DNA from: Streptomyces sp. NBC_00457
Lineage (GTDB): Bacteria; Actinomycetota; Actinomycetes; Streptomycetales; Streptomycetaceae
Direction of reading: 5' to 3'
Length of the DNA stretch: 64,000 nt
Assembly: GCF_036014015.1 (NCBI RefSeq)
Contig: NZ_CP107905.1
Span: 9,858,001-9,922,000 of the forward strand
Of the stretch, positions 26,610-34,764 are shown piece by piece. Every line of letters starts with the position of its first letter. The stretch's first letter is position 1. The notes under the pieces were generated by a model that did no database searches, was not told the origin of the DNA, and saw only the letters and a program-made list of their open reading frames with translations. The translations under genes and the position numbers were made by a program.

Positions 26610-28181
26610 TCAGTCGTCGTCGTCATCCGAGCCGCAGGAGCTGCCGCCCGCGGGCAGCGAGCCGTAGAGCAGGAAGTTGTCGACCTTCTTGTGCACGCAC
26701 TTGGAGGAGGCGTACCCGGTGTGGCCCTCGCCCCTGTTGTCGAGCACCACGGCCGAGGAGCCCAGCCGCTTCGCCGTCTCCGTGGTCCAGCGGTACGGCG
26801 TCGCCGGGTCGCCGCGGGTGCCCACGAGGAGCATCTTCGGGGTGTCGACGTCCCGCACCTTCTTGCGGATGTAGTCGGTGCCCTTGGGGCGGCCGTAACA
26901 CATGAGCACCTCCGTGAGGCGGTACTCGCCGAAGACGGGGGACGCCTCCTCGTACTCGGCGCGCAGCCGGTCGAGGTTCCTCGTGATCCAGTCGGCGGTC
27001 GGGCGGTCGGGGTCGTCGGCGCAGTTGATCGCCATCAACGCCGCCGGCAGGTTGTCGAAGGGGACGTCCTCCTCGTCCGCGAGGCCGCCGTCGTCGTTCC
27101 GGGCCATGCCGCCGCCGGTGAGGGCGAGCAGGCCCCGGGCGTCGCCGTCCTCGACGAGCGAGGCGATGGCACGTTCCAGCGTGGGCCACATGTCCCTGCT
27201 GTAGAGGGCCTGGCTGAGGGAGGCGACGAGGTCCTGCCCGGTGAAGGAGTCGCCGAAGTCGGTCGGCACCGGATCCTCGTCGAGCGACTCGACGAGGGAC
27301 ACGACGTGTTCCCGGGCGGTGCGGGAGTCGGTCCCGAGCGGACAGGCGACGTCGTCCTCGGCGCACCACGCGACGAAGGCGTCCAGCGCGGTCTGCTGCC
27401 CCTCCGCGCCCACGATCGCCTGCTCGGTGAGCGGCTCCGTGAGCGTGTCCACGCCGTCGAGCACCAGCCGGCCGACCTTGTCCGGGAACTGCGCCGCGTA
27501 CACGGCGCCGAGCCGGGTGCCGTAGGAGAAGCCGAGGTAGTTGAGCTTCTTGTCGCCGAGGGCCTGGCGTATGACGTCCAGGTCGCGGGAGGCGTTCACG
27601 GTTCCTATGTGGGGGAGCACGGGGCCGGAGTGCTTCGCGCACTGGGTGGCCGCCTGCTTCAACTGCTTGAGGACCGCCCGCGGATCATCCGTGAGATCCG
27701 TGTCCGTGTCCATCGCCTCCGAGGCCTCGTCGGAGGCGTCGCCGCAGCTGACAGGGGAGGATCTGCCGACGCCGCGCGGGTCGAAGGAGACCACGTCGTA
27801 GCCGTCGGTGAGCTCCATGAAGTCGTCGCCGCCGAAGGCGAGTTGGGGGACCCCGGGGCCGCCGGGACCGCCGAAGTTCAACACCACCGAGCCGCGCGAC
27901 TTGCCGGTGGCCCGGTAGCGGGCGAGAGCCAGCTCGAGCGTGCCCGACTTCGGCTTCGCATAGTCGAGGGGGACGGTGACCTTGCCGCACTGGAGGTCCT
28001 TCGGCATCGACTTGTTCTCGCACTTCGTCCAGACGACCTTCTGCCGGTAGAACCGTGTCAGGTCGGACTCGGTGTCGCGTACGGCCACCGCCGGCAGCCC
28101 CGCCGCCAGCACGGCCAGCCCGACCGCGCCGGTCAGCGTGGAGCGCCGGAGTCTGAGGCGCGTCGTCAGCTTGGCCAGCAT
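26610..28181 (-). CDS. Secreted alpha/beta hydrolase, S33 tripeptidyl aminopeptidase type
   Basis: A 523-residue protein from ATG 28181, with GGAGG five bases upstream. The N-terminus is a signal peptide (RLRLRRS, then a Leu/Ala/Val core). The fold is the S33/TAP type: NFGGPGGPGV near the oxyanion hole, FDPRGVGRSSPVSCG, nucleophile Ser219 in GFSYGT, Asp in VGTRGDPATPY and His in GEGHTGYASSKCVHKKVDNFL, the TAP-like C-terminal domain. It resembles SlpD/SlpE/Tap aminopeptidases that trim peptides outside the cell. The protein ends in GSDDDDD after a Cys-containing GGSSCG, an unusual acidic tail. Confidence 0.88.
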   Translation of the reverse strand: MLAKLTTRLRLRRSTLTGAVGLAVLAAGLPAVAVRDTESDLTRFYRQKVVWTKCENKSMPKDLQCGKVTVPLDYAKPKSGTLELALARYRATGKSRGSVVLNFGGPGGPGVPQLAFGGDDFMELTDGYDVVSFDPRGVGRSSPVSCGDASDEASEAMDTDTDLTDDPRAVLKQLKQAATQCAKHSGPVLPHIGTVNASRDLDVIRQALGDKKLNYLGFSYGTRLGAVYAAQFPDKVGRLVLDGVDTLTEPLTEQAIVGAEGQQTALDAFVAWCAEDDVACPLGTDSRTAREHVVSLVESLDEDPVPTDFGDSFTGQDLVASLSQALYSRDMWPTLERAIASLVEDGDARGLLALTGGGMARNDDGGLADEEDVPFDNLPAALMAINCADDPDRPTADWITRNLDRLRAEYEEASPVFGEYRLTEVLMCYGRPKGTDYIRKKVRDVDTPKMLLVGTRGDPATPYRWTTETAKRLGSSAVVLDNRGEGHTGYASSKCVHKKVDNFLLYGSLPAGGSSCGSDDDDD

Positions 28182-28450
28182 GCATGCCTCCAGAAGCGCT
28201 CGCCGGGGACCGGTATTGGCGCCTCCGATCACGATAGGCGGCCCCCGGAACCGACGCCTCCGGACGAGTCAGATCGCATGGAGTGCCCTAGCCTGTGCAC
28301 CCCTCGGCGCATCGTGCGGCTTTGCCGCAAGTTCGATAAGAGTGACGCTCGATGGGGTGAAAGGCCGATAAGCCATAACTCGGATGGTTCACCTGCGTTT
28401 TATCCGGTGCGGGCGAGTGCTCGCGACCATGTCTGGAAGGCAGGGAACCT

Positions 28451-29095
28451 ATGAGACGGGTTACCCGAAACGGTGTGATCGCCGTCGCCGCCGCGTCCGG
28501 CGCGATGGCAGTGGCAGTGCCGGCGTACGCCGACTCCGCGGCCGAGGGTGCCGCGGCCGGCTCGCCCGGGTTGATCTCCGGCAACACGATCCAGCTCCCG
28601 GTGCACGTGCCGGTGAACGTGTGCGGGAACACCGTGAACGTGGTGGGGCTCCTCAATCCGGCCGCGGGCAACGAGTGCGCCAACGAGAGCGGGGGCGAGA
28701 AGCGGGGCGGCAATCCCGGCGGAGCCGCCGCGGAGAGCCGCGGAAAGGATTCGCCGGGTGTGCTGTCCGGCAACGGTGTGCAGCTCCCGGTCCACCTCCC
28801 GGTGAACGTCAGCGGCAACACCGTGAACGTGGTCGGTGCCGGAAACGCGGCCACCGGCAACGAGTCCGTGAACACCTCGGGCGGCAGGCCCGACCGCCCC
28901 TCGACGCGCCCGGCCCCCAAGCCGGCCGTGCCGGACACTCCTCCCCAGGCGGTCCCGTCCGCTCCACGGGCCCCCGTGGCGGCCCTCGCCGACACGGGAT
29001 CCGACGGGATGCTCCCCGCGGTCGCGGGCAGCGCCGCACTGATGCTGGGCGGAGCGGTCCTGTACCGGCGTTTCCGCGGCAAGGCGGCTCACTGA
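28451..29095 (+). CDS. Long chaplin with two chaplin domains and a sortase E-type signal
   Basis: A 214-residue surface protein. A signal peptide (to about PAYADS) is followed by chaplin domain 1 (about 35-75; GLISGNTIQLPVHVPVNVCG with Cys residues at VCGN and NECAN), a Gly/Ser linker, chaplin domain 2 (about 100-140), a Pro-rich stalk, and LADTG, a hydrophobic helix and an RRFRGKAAH tail. LAxTG is the sortase E signal that anchors long chaplins to the wall. They coat aerial hyphae with amyloid rodlets. Domain 2 reads VNVSGN and NESVN where domain 1 has Cys, so it cannot form the usual disulfide. ATG has GGCAGGG upstream. Confidence 0.95.
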   Translation: MRRVTRNGVIAVAAASGAMAVAVPAYADSAAEGAAAGSPGLISGNTIQLPVHVPVNVCGNTVNVVGLLNPAAGNECANESGGEKRGGNPGGAAAESRGKDSPGVLSGNGVQLPVHLPVNVSGNTVNVVGAGNAATGNESVNTSGGRPDRPSTRPAPKPAVPDTPPQAVPSAPRAPVAALADTGSDGMLPAVAGSAALMLGGAVLYRRFRGKAAH

Positions 29096-29116
29096 CCGGG
29101 ACGTCCCGGTGACGGA

Positions 29117-29148
29117 CGGCCCCACCGGACCCGTGATCGGTGGGGCCG
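29117..29148. terminator. Bidirectional hairpin terminator
   Basis: CGGCCCCACCG (29117-29127) and CGGTGGGGCCG (29138-29148) are perfect 11-base arms between the convergent chaplin and deaminase genes. Confidence 0.8.
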
Positions 29149-29152
29149 CGTG

Positions 29153-29638
29153 TCAGCCGCGCCCGCGGTGGAACCGCCGGTGCAATTCCCGTACTTCCTC
29201 GGCCAGTTCAGGCACGGGGCCGGCCACCGCCACGCCGGGCGCCACCTCGTTGACCGGCAGCGTCCGCACCGGAGGCGCGGGGACGTCCAACTCGGCCAGC
29301 CATGAGGCGAGTTGCTCGGACGAGGCGACGTACACGATGCGGCCGAGGCCCACCCAGGCGTGCGCGGCCGCGCACATCGGGCAGTGCTCGCCGGAGGTGT
29401 ACACGGTGGCGGCGGCCCGCTCCTGAGGGGTCATGTGCGCCGCGGACCAGCGCGCCAGCTCGAACTCGGGGTGCCGCGTGCGGTCGCCGGAGGCCACCCG
29501 GTTGTGGTCCTCGGCGAGCACCGCACCGCCCGCGTCCACCAGAACCGAGCCGAACGGCTCGTCACCCGCCCCCAGCGCCTCGGCCGCCAGCTCCACACAG
29601 CGACGCAGATACGGCAGTTCGGTGTCCTTCACGACCAT
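29153..29638 (-). CDS. Nucleoside/cytidine-like deaminase
   Basis: A 161-residue zinc deaminase of the TadA/guanine deaminase fold from ATG 29638 (GGGAGAGG upstream). The zinc and proton-shuttle motifs are HPEFELARW (H-P-E in place of the usual H-A-E) and SGEHCPMCAAAHAW (C-x2-C). EPFGSVLVDAGGAVLAEDHNR is the substrate-side strand. It would deaminate a purine or pyrimidine base or nucleoside; guanine deaminase-like activity is plausible, tRNA adenosine deamination less so. The HPE variant is a mild oddity. Confidence 0.85.
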   Translation of the reverse strand: MVVKDTELPYLRRCVELAAEALGAGDEPFGSVLVDAGGAVLAEDHNRVASGDRTRHPEFELARWSAAHMTPQERAAATVYTSGEHCPMCAAAHAWVGLGRIVYVASSEQLASWLAELDVPAPPVRTLPVNEVAPGVAVAGPVPELAEEVRELHRRFHRGRG

Positions 29639-29937
29639 GGCGTACGACCTCTCCCGCGACGTGATCTTCACACCGCAGCCTAGGGTCGGCGGAGCGCGGC
29701 AGGGAAGGCGTGCCGTCGGCCGGGCGCCACCGTGGCGAGGGCGGCCGGCATGGATCCGCGCGATCCTGCCGCCGCGTTGCCGCGCGGCCACATCGAAACC
29801 GCATCGAGACCCGGATCGACTGCCTGGCCCGCACCCAAGACCGGCTGAGCGCGTATCTGGACGCGGTGAGCGGGATGTCGCCGTATCGGAACGCTAAAGC
29901 GGTTGCCACCAGGGCATCCCGGTGCTGGAGTGAACAC

Positions 29938-30714
29938 ATGGATCATGTCGGTGTGCTCGCCCTGTTCGACCGGGCCATGCGTGAAGGTGCCCAGCCGGAC
30001 ACTCCCGACGCCCGGGTCGAGCGTGCCGGACGCGTGGTGCGCCAGGTGTCCTCGCCGCGGGGTTGGAACGGCGTCGTGTGGTCCGACCTCGACGAGGCGA
30101 GCGCGGACGCGGCGATCGCCGAGCAGATCGCGTACTTCTCCGGCCTCGGCCGCGAGTTCGAGTGGAAGCTCTACGGCCACGATCTGCCCGTCGACCTGGG
30201 GCAGCGGCTCAGAGACGCCGGGTTCACGGCCCAGCCGGAGGAGACGCTGATGATCGGCGAGGTCGCCGATCTGAACCTCGACGCCGAGCCGCCCGAGGGC
30301 ATCCGCATCCTTCCCGTGACCGACCGGGCCGGCGTCGACCTCGTGGCGGACGTGCATGAGAAGGCCTTCGGCACGGACGGCACCCGGATGCGGGACCAGT
30401 TGCTCGCCCGGCTCACGGACGACCCCGACTCGGTGGTCGCCGTCGTCGCCCTCGCCGGAGACACACCGGTGAGCGCGGCCCGGATGGAGATGGTGCCGGG
30501 TAACCGGTTCGCCGGGCTGTGGGGCGGCGGCACCGTCGAGGAGTGGCGCGGCCGTGGCATCTACCGTGCGCTGGTCGCCCACCGGGCGCGGGCCGCCGTG
30601 GACCGTGGGTACCGGTATCTCCAGGTCGACGCCATGAGCCAGAGCCGCCCGATCCTCGAACGGCTGGGCTTCCAGCCGCTGAGCACCACGACGCCGTACG
30701 TGTACGTGCCGTAG
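29938..30714 (+). CDS. GNAT-family N-acetyltransferase
   Basis: A 258-residue protein from ATG 29938, behind CTGGAGTGAACAC; an in-frame extension upstream lacks coding character. The acetyl-CoA motif A is EEWRGRGIYRALVAHRARAA (R-G-x-G), followed by RPILERLGFQPLSTTTPYV. The N-terminal 130 residues are likely a second, degenerate GNAT half (EWKLYGHDLPVDLGQRL). The substrate cannot be deduced. The gene is convergent with the TetR regulator. Confidence 0.82.
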   Translation: MDHVGVLALFDRAMREGAQPDTPDARVERAGRVVRQVSSPRGWNGVVWSDLDEASADAAIAEQIAYFSGLGREFEWKLYGHDLPVDLGQRLRDAGFTAQPEETLMIGEVADLNLDAEPPEGIRILPVTDRAGVDLVADVHEKAFGTDGTRMRDQLLARLTDDPDSVVAVVALAGDTPVSAARMEMVPGNRFAGLWGGGTVEEWRGRGIYRALVAHRARAAVDRGYRYLQVDAMSQSRPILERLGFQPLSTTTPYVYVP

Positions 30715-30736
30715 CGCGCGTCGGCGGTCAGGGCGG

Positions 30737-31444
30737 TCAGGCCAGGCCGAACGTGTCCGCCAGCGAGTCCATTTGGGCCGTGAGCAGGGTGCCCCCGTCG
30801 TGCCCCATGCCGTCGAACTGACCGGACACCTCCAGGCCGACCACCCCGTGCATGTGCGACCAGGCGAGCATGGCACCGGCCAGCGCGGTCCCCTGGTCGA
30901 CGGCGGGCGCATTCAGGCGTACCCATTCCGATACCGGTGGGTCCGTGTCGGCCCAGGCTTTCATCTGCGTCACCACAGGTCGTACGGCCGACGACGGCTC
31001 GGCCCCGTCGAAGGCGGGCAGGAACGGTCCGAGCACCGCCCGCGCGCTGTCGACCGTCTCCGGGGGCGCGCTGTACCCGGGGACGGGCGTGCCCTGGATC
31101 AGCAGATAGCGGTGCGGCTGCGCGACCGCCCAGTTCCGGCATGCGGTCGCCAGGGCCCGTAGCCGCGCCCGCGGTGAGGTGGTCGCGGGCAGTGCCTCCG
31201 CGGCCTCGGTGACGGCGGCGGCCAGATCGGCGTACGCGTCCCGGATCAGGTCGGTGAGCAGCGCGTCCCGGCTGTCGAAGTAGCGGTAGAGGGCCGGCCC
31301 CGACAGCCCCACCTCCTTGGCGATCCGCGTCAGCGCCACGGCCCCCGTACCGCCCTCGGCCAGCTGCCGGAGCGCGATCTCCTTGATCTCAGCCCGCGTC
31401 TGCTCGCGATAACGCGCCCTCGGGCTCTGTGTGCTCCCGGCCAC
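30737..31444 (-). CDS. TetR-family transcriptional regulator
   Basis: A 235-residue regulator from GTG 31444 (GGGAG six bases upstream). The N-terminal HTH is complete (EIALRQLAEGGTGAVALTRI, AKEVGLSGPALYRYFDSRDA). The C-terminal ligand-binding region includes YLLIQGTPVPGYSAP and the WHG-like helices. It is divergent from the SDR-type gene, and repeats in the shared promoter region make that gene and itself the likely targets. Confidence 0.92.
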   Translation of the reverse strand: MAGSTQSPRARYREQTRAEIKEIALRQLAEGGTGAVALTRIAKEVGLSGPALYRYFDSRDALLTDLIRDAYADLAAAVTEAAEALPATTSPRARLRALATACRNWAVAQPHRYLLIQGTPVPGYSAPPETVDSARAVLGPFLPAFDGAEPSSAVRPVVTQMKAWADTDPPVSEWVRLNAPAVDQGTALAGAMLAWSHMHGVVGLEVSGQFDGMGHDGGTLLTAQMDSLADTFGLA

Positions 31445-31504
31445 GGCCGACTCCCTTCTCGACGTCGCGACACACCTTAACGAAGGGTCGAGTATCCCAC
31501 TCTT

Positions 31505-31575
31505 GTGATGGTCAATCGAAAGAGTTACAGTCTCTAACAGAAGTGATGGTCAATCACGAAGAAGAGAGGTCAATC
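31505..31575. promoter_or_regulatory. Repeat-rich divergent promoter between tetR and SDR genes
   Basis: GTGATGGTCAATC occurs twice (31505-31517, 31543-31555) and its GGTCAATC core a third time (31568-31575), just before the SDR start codon. On the minus strand each copy contains TTGACC, a -35-like box. Between the two long copies is GTTA-CAGTCTC-TAAC, a small inverted repeat that could be the TetR operator. Confidence 0.5.
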
Positions 31576-32532
31576 ATGTCTGGCACTCAGAAGCCCCGCG
31601 CCCTGCACGCCGTCCTCGGCTCCGGCCCCGCCGGAACCGCGCTCGCCCGCGAACTGGCACGCCGCGGCCACTCCGTGCGTCTCGTCGACCGCAAGGGCGA
31701 GGGGCCCGCGATCGAGGGAGTCGAGCGGTACGCCGCCGACGTCAGCACGGCCGAGGGTGCGCGCAAGGCCATAGCCGGTGCCGTCGTCGCGTACCACTGC
31801 GTCAATGTCGCCTATCACCTCCAGGTCGAGGTGATGCCCCGCGTCCAGGACGCCGTCCTCGGGGCCGTGGAAGCCGCCGGTGCGCGGCTGGTCGTACTCG
31901 ACTCGCTGTATCCGTACGGCGAGACCGGGGGAGCGGTGATCACCGAGGACACCCCGTGGAAGGCGACGAGCCGTAAGGGCCGGATGCGTGCCGAACTCGA
32001 CGAGAAGTACCTTGCCGCGCACCGCGAGGGCCGGGCCAGGGTGGTCCTCGGGCGATCCGCCGACTTCGTCGGACCCGGTGTGGTCAACTCCAGCCTCGGC
32101 GGAGCGGTGTTCCCCGCAGCGCTCACCGGCGGTGAGGTTCCCGGGCTCGGGGACATCGACCTGCCGCACAGTTACACGAGCGTCGCCGACGTCGCCGCGG
32201 GCCTCGCGACCCTGGGTGAGCACCCCGAGGGCGACGGTCGTGTCTGGCATCTGCCCACGGCGCCCGCGGTCAGCACCCGCGAGATCCTCACCATGATCGA
32301 GCAGCGGGTGGGCCGCCCGCTGAACATCGTGACGATCGACGAACCCCGCCCCTTCGGCCCGTTCGACGAGGTGTTCATGGCTGAGTACGCGGAGATGTTC
32401 TACCAGCACACCGAGCCCCAGATCATGGACTCCTCCGCCTTCGAGCAGGCCTTCGGTGCGGCTCCGGCGCCGCTCGAGGAAACGGTGGACGCCACGCTGA
32501 CCTGGTACCGGGAGTGGCTCGCGAGCCGGTGA
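31576..32532 (+). CDS. NAD(P)-binding epimerase/dehydratase-like protein
   Basis: A 318-residue extended/atypical SDR protein from ATG 31576 (GAGAGG upstream). The N-terminal VLGSGPAGTALARELARRGH is a GxGxxG Rossmann motif, followed by VRLVDRKGEG. There is a YPYG segment (LDSLYPYGETGG) that may stand in for the YxxxK site, and a C-terminal substrate domain (TWYREWLASR end). A sugar-nucleotide substrate is unlikely; proteins of this group reduce or protect quinones or small carbonyls. It is likely controlled by the divergent TetR protein. A strong hairpin terminator follows. Confidence 0.8.
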   Translation: MSGTQKPRALHAVLGSGPAGTALARELARRGHSVRLVDRKGEGPAIEGVERYAADVSTAEGARKAIAGAVVAYHCVNVAYHLQVEVMPRVQDAVLGAVEAAGARLVVLDSLYPYGETGGAVITEDTPWKATSRKGRMRAELDEKYLAAHREGRARVVLGRSADFVGPGVVNSSLGGAVFPAALTGGEVPGLGDIDLPHSYTSVADVAAGLATLGEHPEGDGRVWHLPTAPAVSTREILTMIEQRVGRPLNIVTIDEPRPFGPFDEVFMAEYAEMFYQHTEPQIMDSSAFEQAFGAAPAPLEETVDATLTWYREWLASR

Positions 32533-32596
32533 GGCGCGCGTCGGCCGCGGCCGTGTTCGCCCTCCGGCGCGGCTGTTCAAGGGCGCGTCGTTGCGC

Positions 32597-32636
32597 GGGA
32601 CGCGGCTGCGGCAGCCTCAGGAAGCAGCCGCGTCCC
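32597..32636 (+). terminator. Terminator after the SDR gene
   Basis: GGGACGCGGCTGC and GCAGCCGCGTCCC are perfect 13-base arms (32597-32609, 32624-32636), followed by ATTGTTTTG. It also lies beyond the convergent GlsB-type gene. Confidence 0.85.
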
Positions 32637-32666
32637 GACATTGTTTTGCCTGCCCGGGTCCGATCC

Positions 32667-32930
32667 TCAGCGGCGGACCTTCGTCCGGTCCAGCGCGGCC
32701 ACGCCGACCGCTGCCAGGCCGATCTGGATGAGCCACTCGATCCAGTCGACGCCGTCCGTGTCGCCCACGTCGAACGCGTTCGCGAGCGCGGAACCGATCA
32801 GCGCGGCCACGATGCCGACGAGGATCGTCCACAGGACTCCGATGCGCTGGCGACCTGGGACGACGAGCCGCCCCAGGACACCGATGATGATGCCGATGAC
32901 AATGGCACTGATGATGCCCGAGATCTCCAT
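32667..32930 (-). CDS. GlsB/YeaQ/YmgE-family stress membrane protein
   Basis: An 87-residue integral membrane protein with three hydrophobic segments. It opens MEISGIISAIVIGIIIGVLG, has the LVVPGRQRIG loop and GIVAALIGSALANAF, the signature of transglycosylase-associated/GlsB proteins. Members are induced by envelope or acid stress; molecular function is unsettled. GAGGGG lies at good distance from the ATG. Confidence 0.9.
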   Translation of the reverse strand: MEISGIISAIVIGIIIGVLGRLVVPGRQRIGVLWTILVGIVAALIGSALANAFDVGDTDGVDWIEWLIQIGLAAVGVAALDRTKVRR

Positions 32931-33040
32931 TTCCGCCCCTCTTTGTCGAGACCCCCGTTGCTGAGCAAGTTCCCGCTTAAGGCGGAGACAGTCGCGTCGG
33001 CGTCACGAAGCCTGGAGCTGTGACGCGGCGCGCCCGTCTG

Positions 33041-33070
33041 TTGACATGCAGGCAATTGCCTGCATAACTT
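33041..33070 (+). promoter_or_regulatory. ArsR-fusion promoter with a 20-base palindrome in the spacer
   Basis: TTGACA (33041-33046), 18 bases, TAACTT (33065-33070) form a strong promoter. ATGCAGGCAATTGCCTGCAT at 33046-33065 is a perfect palindrome filling the spacer, so a bound dimer would block RNA polymerase. Transcription should start at about 33076, the first base of the GTG codon. Confidence 0.8.
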
Positions 33071-33075
33071 TGAGT

Positions 33076-33867
33076 GTGCGATCAGAGAGCGACCCGGCGA
33101 TGGACCGGGTCTTCAAGGCGCTGGCCGACGACACGCGCAGGCGGCTGATGGACCGGCTGCACGAGGACAACGGGCTCACACTCGGCGAGCTGTGCGAACG
33201 CATCGACATGAGGCGCCAGTCGGTGACCCAGCATCTGGCCGTCCTGGAGGCCGCGAACCTGATCAGCACGGTGCGGCGGGGGCGGGAGAAGCTGCACTAC
33301 CTCAACCCGGTCCCGCTCCACGAGATCCAGGAGCGGTGGATCGACAAGTTCGAGCGCCCGCGCCTTCGTGCGCTCGGCGCCCTGAAGCGACGAGCTGAGG
33401 AAGCCATGACCGACAAGCCGAGCTATGTGTATGTCATCTACATCCAAAGCACGCCCGAGAAGGTCTGGGACGCCCTCACCGACGCCGACCTGACCGGCGC
33501 CTACTGGGGTCACCGCAACGAGTCCGACTGGCGCCCCGGCTCCCGCTGGGCCCATGTCCGCACCGATGGCTCGGGCATCGCCGACGTCGTCGGCAAGGTC
33601 GTCGAGAGCGACCGCCCGCACCGCCTGATCACCAGCTGGGGCGATCCCGAGAAGGAGGGGCAGGAGGACACCTACTCCCGGGTCACCTTCGACATCCAGC
33701 CGCACGCCGACATCGTCAAGCTCACCGTCACCCACGAGGACCTGGCCGACGAGGGCGAGCTGGCCGACGTCTCCTCCGGCTGGCCGGCGGTGCTGTCCAA
33801 CCTCAAGTCGCTCCTGGAGACCGGCAGCCCGCTGCCGCAGGAGCCCTGGTCGGTGCCCGGCCACTGA
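33076..33867 (+). CDS. ArsR-family regulator fused to an AHSA1/SRPBCC domain
   Basis: A 263-residue fusion. Residues 1-100 are an ArsR winged helix (MDRVFKALADDTRRRLMDRL, LGELCERIDMRRQSVTQHLA, VRRGREKLHYLN). Residues of about 115-260 are an activator-of-Hsp90/START-like fold (IQSTPEKVWDALTDADLTGAYWG, VTHEDLADEGELADVSSGWP). The two are usually separate genes in an operon. GAGGAAG precedes Met111 (33406), so the second domain may also be made alone. I chose GTG 33076 because the promoter predicts a leaderless start there; ATG 33103 is the alternative. No metal-binding Cys cluster of arsenic-type ArsR is seen. Autorepression through the palindrome is likely. Confidence 0.85.
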   Translation: MRSESDPAMDRVFKALADDTRRRLMDRLHEDNGLTLGELCERIDMRRQSVTQHLAVLEAANLISTVRRGREKLHYLNPVPLHEIQERWIDKFERPRLRALGALKRRAEEAMTDKPSYVYVIYIQSTPEKVWDALTDADLTGAYWGHRNESDWRPGSRWAHVRTDGSGIADVVGKVVESDRPHRLITSWGDPEKEGQEDTYSRVTFDIQPHADIVKLTVTHEDLADEGELADVSSGWPAVLSNLKSLLETGSPLPQEPWSVPGH

Positions 33868-33879
33868 GAGGGCAGCGAA

Positions 33880-33906
33880 GGCCGGTCCGCGTGACGCGGA
33901 CCGGCC
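33880..33906. terminator. Bidirectional hairpin terminator
   Basis: GGCCGGTCCGCG-TGA-CGCGGACCGGCC, perfect 12-base arms with a 3-base loop, between the convergent ArsR-fusion and SPW genes. Confidence 0.88.
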
Positions 33907-33932
33907 CGGTACTCGTTCCTTCCTTGCGGTGT

Positions 33933-34373
33933 CTACGGCCTCGGGGCGCTCCTCGCCGCCGTACCGGCGCATGTCAGCCCGAGGATCACGGCCAGGGCGC
34001 CGATGATGATGTTGTTCCACACGACACCGGCATCGGGGCTGCTGCCAACGATCCACGGCGAGACGATCATCCACACGCCGAGCGCGCAGAAGGCCCAGCT
34101 CAGGCCGTACATGCGTTCCGGAGCGCGGGTGAATCCGAGAGCCAGCAGGCCGATCGCGATGCCGATCACGAGGTTGTGGGGCACGAGATCGGGCTGGCTG
34201 GTCGTGTAGTGGACTATCCAGGGGGATACAGCGCAGTACAGACCGAGCAGGAACACCGGTCCGTCCACGAGCGCCACATCGCGACCGCCGAGCATACGGG
34301 CGTAGCGATCCCGCATTTCGGATGCATCAGGGTGGCTGGTTATGTCACCTCTGGTGGGCGAGACGTTGGCCAT
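33933..34373 (-). CDS. SPW-repeat membrane protein
   Basis: A 146-residue membrane protein with four predicted helices in two halves. Each half carries the SPW signature (AVSPWIVH near residue 48 and IVSPWIVG near 103), the duplicated repeat that defines the family. A 30-residue soluble N-terminus (SPTRGDITSHPDASEMRDRY) precedes. AGGAGAC gives a clear start. Function in the family is unknown; the gene stands alone. Confidence 0.88.
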   Translation of the reverse strand: MANVSPTRGDITSHPDASEMRDRYARMLGGRDVALVDGPVFLLGLYCAVSPWIVHYTTSQPDLVPHNLVIGIAIGLLALGFTRAPERMYGLSWAFCALGVWMIVSPWIVGSSPDAGVVWNNIIIGALAVILGLTCAGTAARSAPRP

Positions 34374-34515
34374 GACTCGTCTCCTTTGACTTCACAGGCC
34401 TGACCGCGTCTGGTGCGGTGTGCGGTAAGCGCCGCGCACACCTATTCTGCGCTTATTTCTTCTTTATGTGTAGTGGTCCGGGCAGTCCGCGATACGGGAC
34501 CGGCTCGGGTTTACC

Positions 34516-34545
34516 TTGACGGCGTCGATGAGCGGCTGCCACGAT
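34516..34545 (+). promoter_or_regulatory. Promoter of the leader peptide and ssuD
   Basis: TTGACG (34516-34521), an 18-base spacer and CACGAT (34540-34545). The leader ATG lies seven bases after the -10 box, so the message is probably leaderless. Confidence 0.5.
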
Positions 34546-34552
34546 CGTGAGC

Positions 34553-34636
34553 ATGACGATGCGACTGGACCTCACGCGGCGACGCCATGTCGACCTCGCG
34601 CGTGTCTCCAGCGCCTCCTGTTGCGCCGCGTCCTGA
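34553..34636 (+). CDS. Leader peptide upstream of ssuD with adjacent Cys codons
   Basis: A 27-residue open frame, MTMRLDLTRRRHVDLARVSS followed by ASCCAAS. The RRRHVDLARV core is, from memory, that of small putative leader peptides found before sulfur-assimilation genes in Streptomyces. It has adjacent Cys codons (TGT TGC, 34619-34624) four codons before the stop, which fits ribosome sensing of Cys-tRNA. Downstream is a CTTTTTCTTTT tract (34661-34671) and 128 bases to the ssuD GTG. I do not find a strong terminator stem there, so control may be translational or Rho-dependent. Too short for ordinary gene finders. Confidence 0.7.
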   Translation: MTMRLDLTRRRHVDLARVSSASCCAAS

Positions 34637-34764
34637 TCACCTCCCCGCGATCCGCCGCGCCTTTTTCTTTTCTCGCCTGAATTCCCCGTGCCCGTGCACT
34701 CATTGAATTCGGCATGCCCGAAAGCATTCCGCAACGGGGCCAGCACCTCTGATCGGAGATCCCG

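Noticed and set aside
29750..29848. 32-residue open frame upstream of the GNAT gene
   Set aside because: No ribosome binding site, Pro/Arg composition; not supported.
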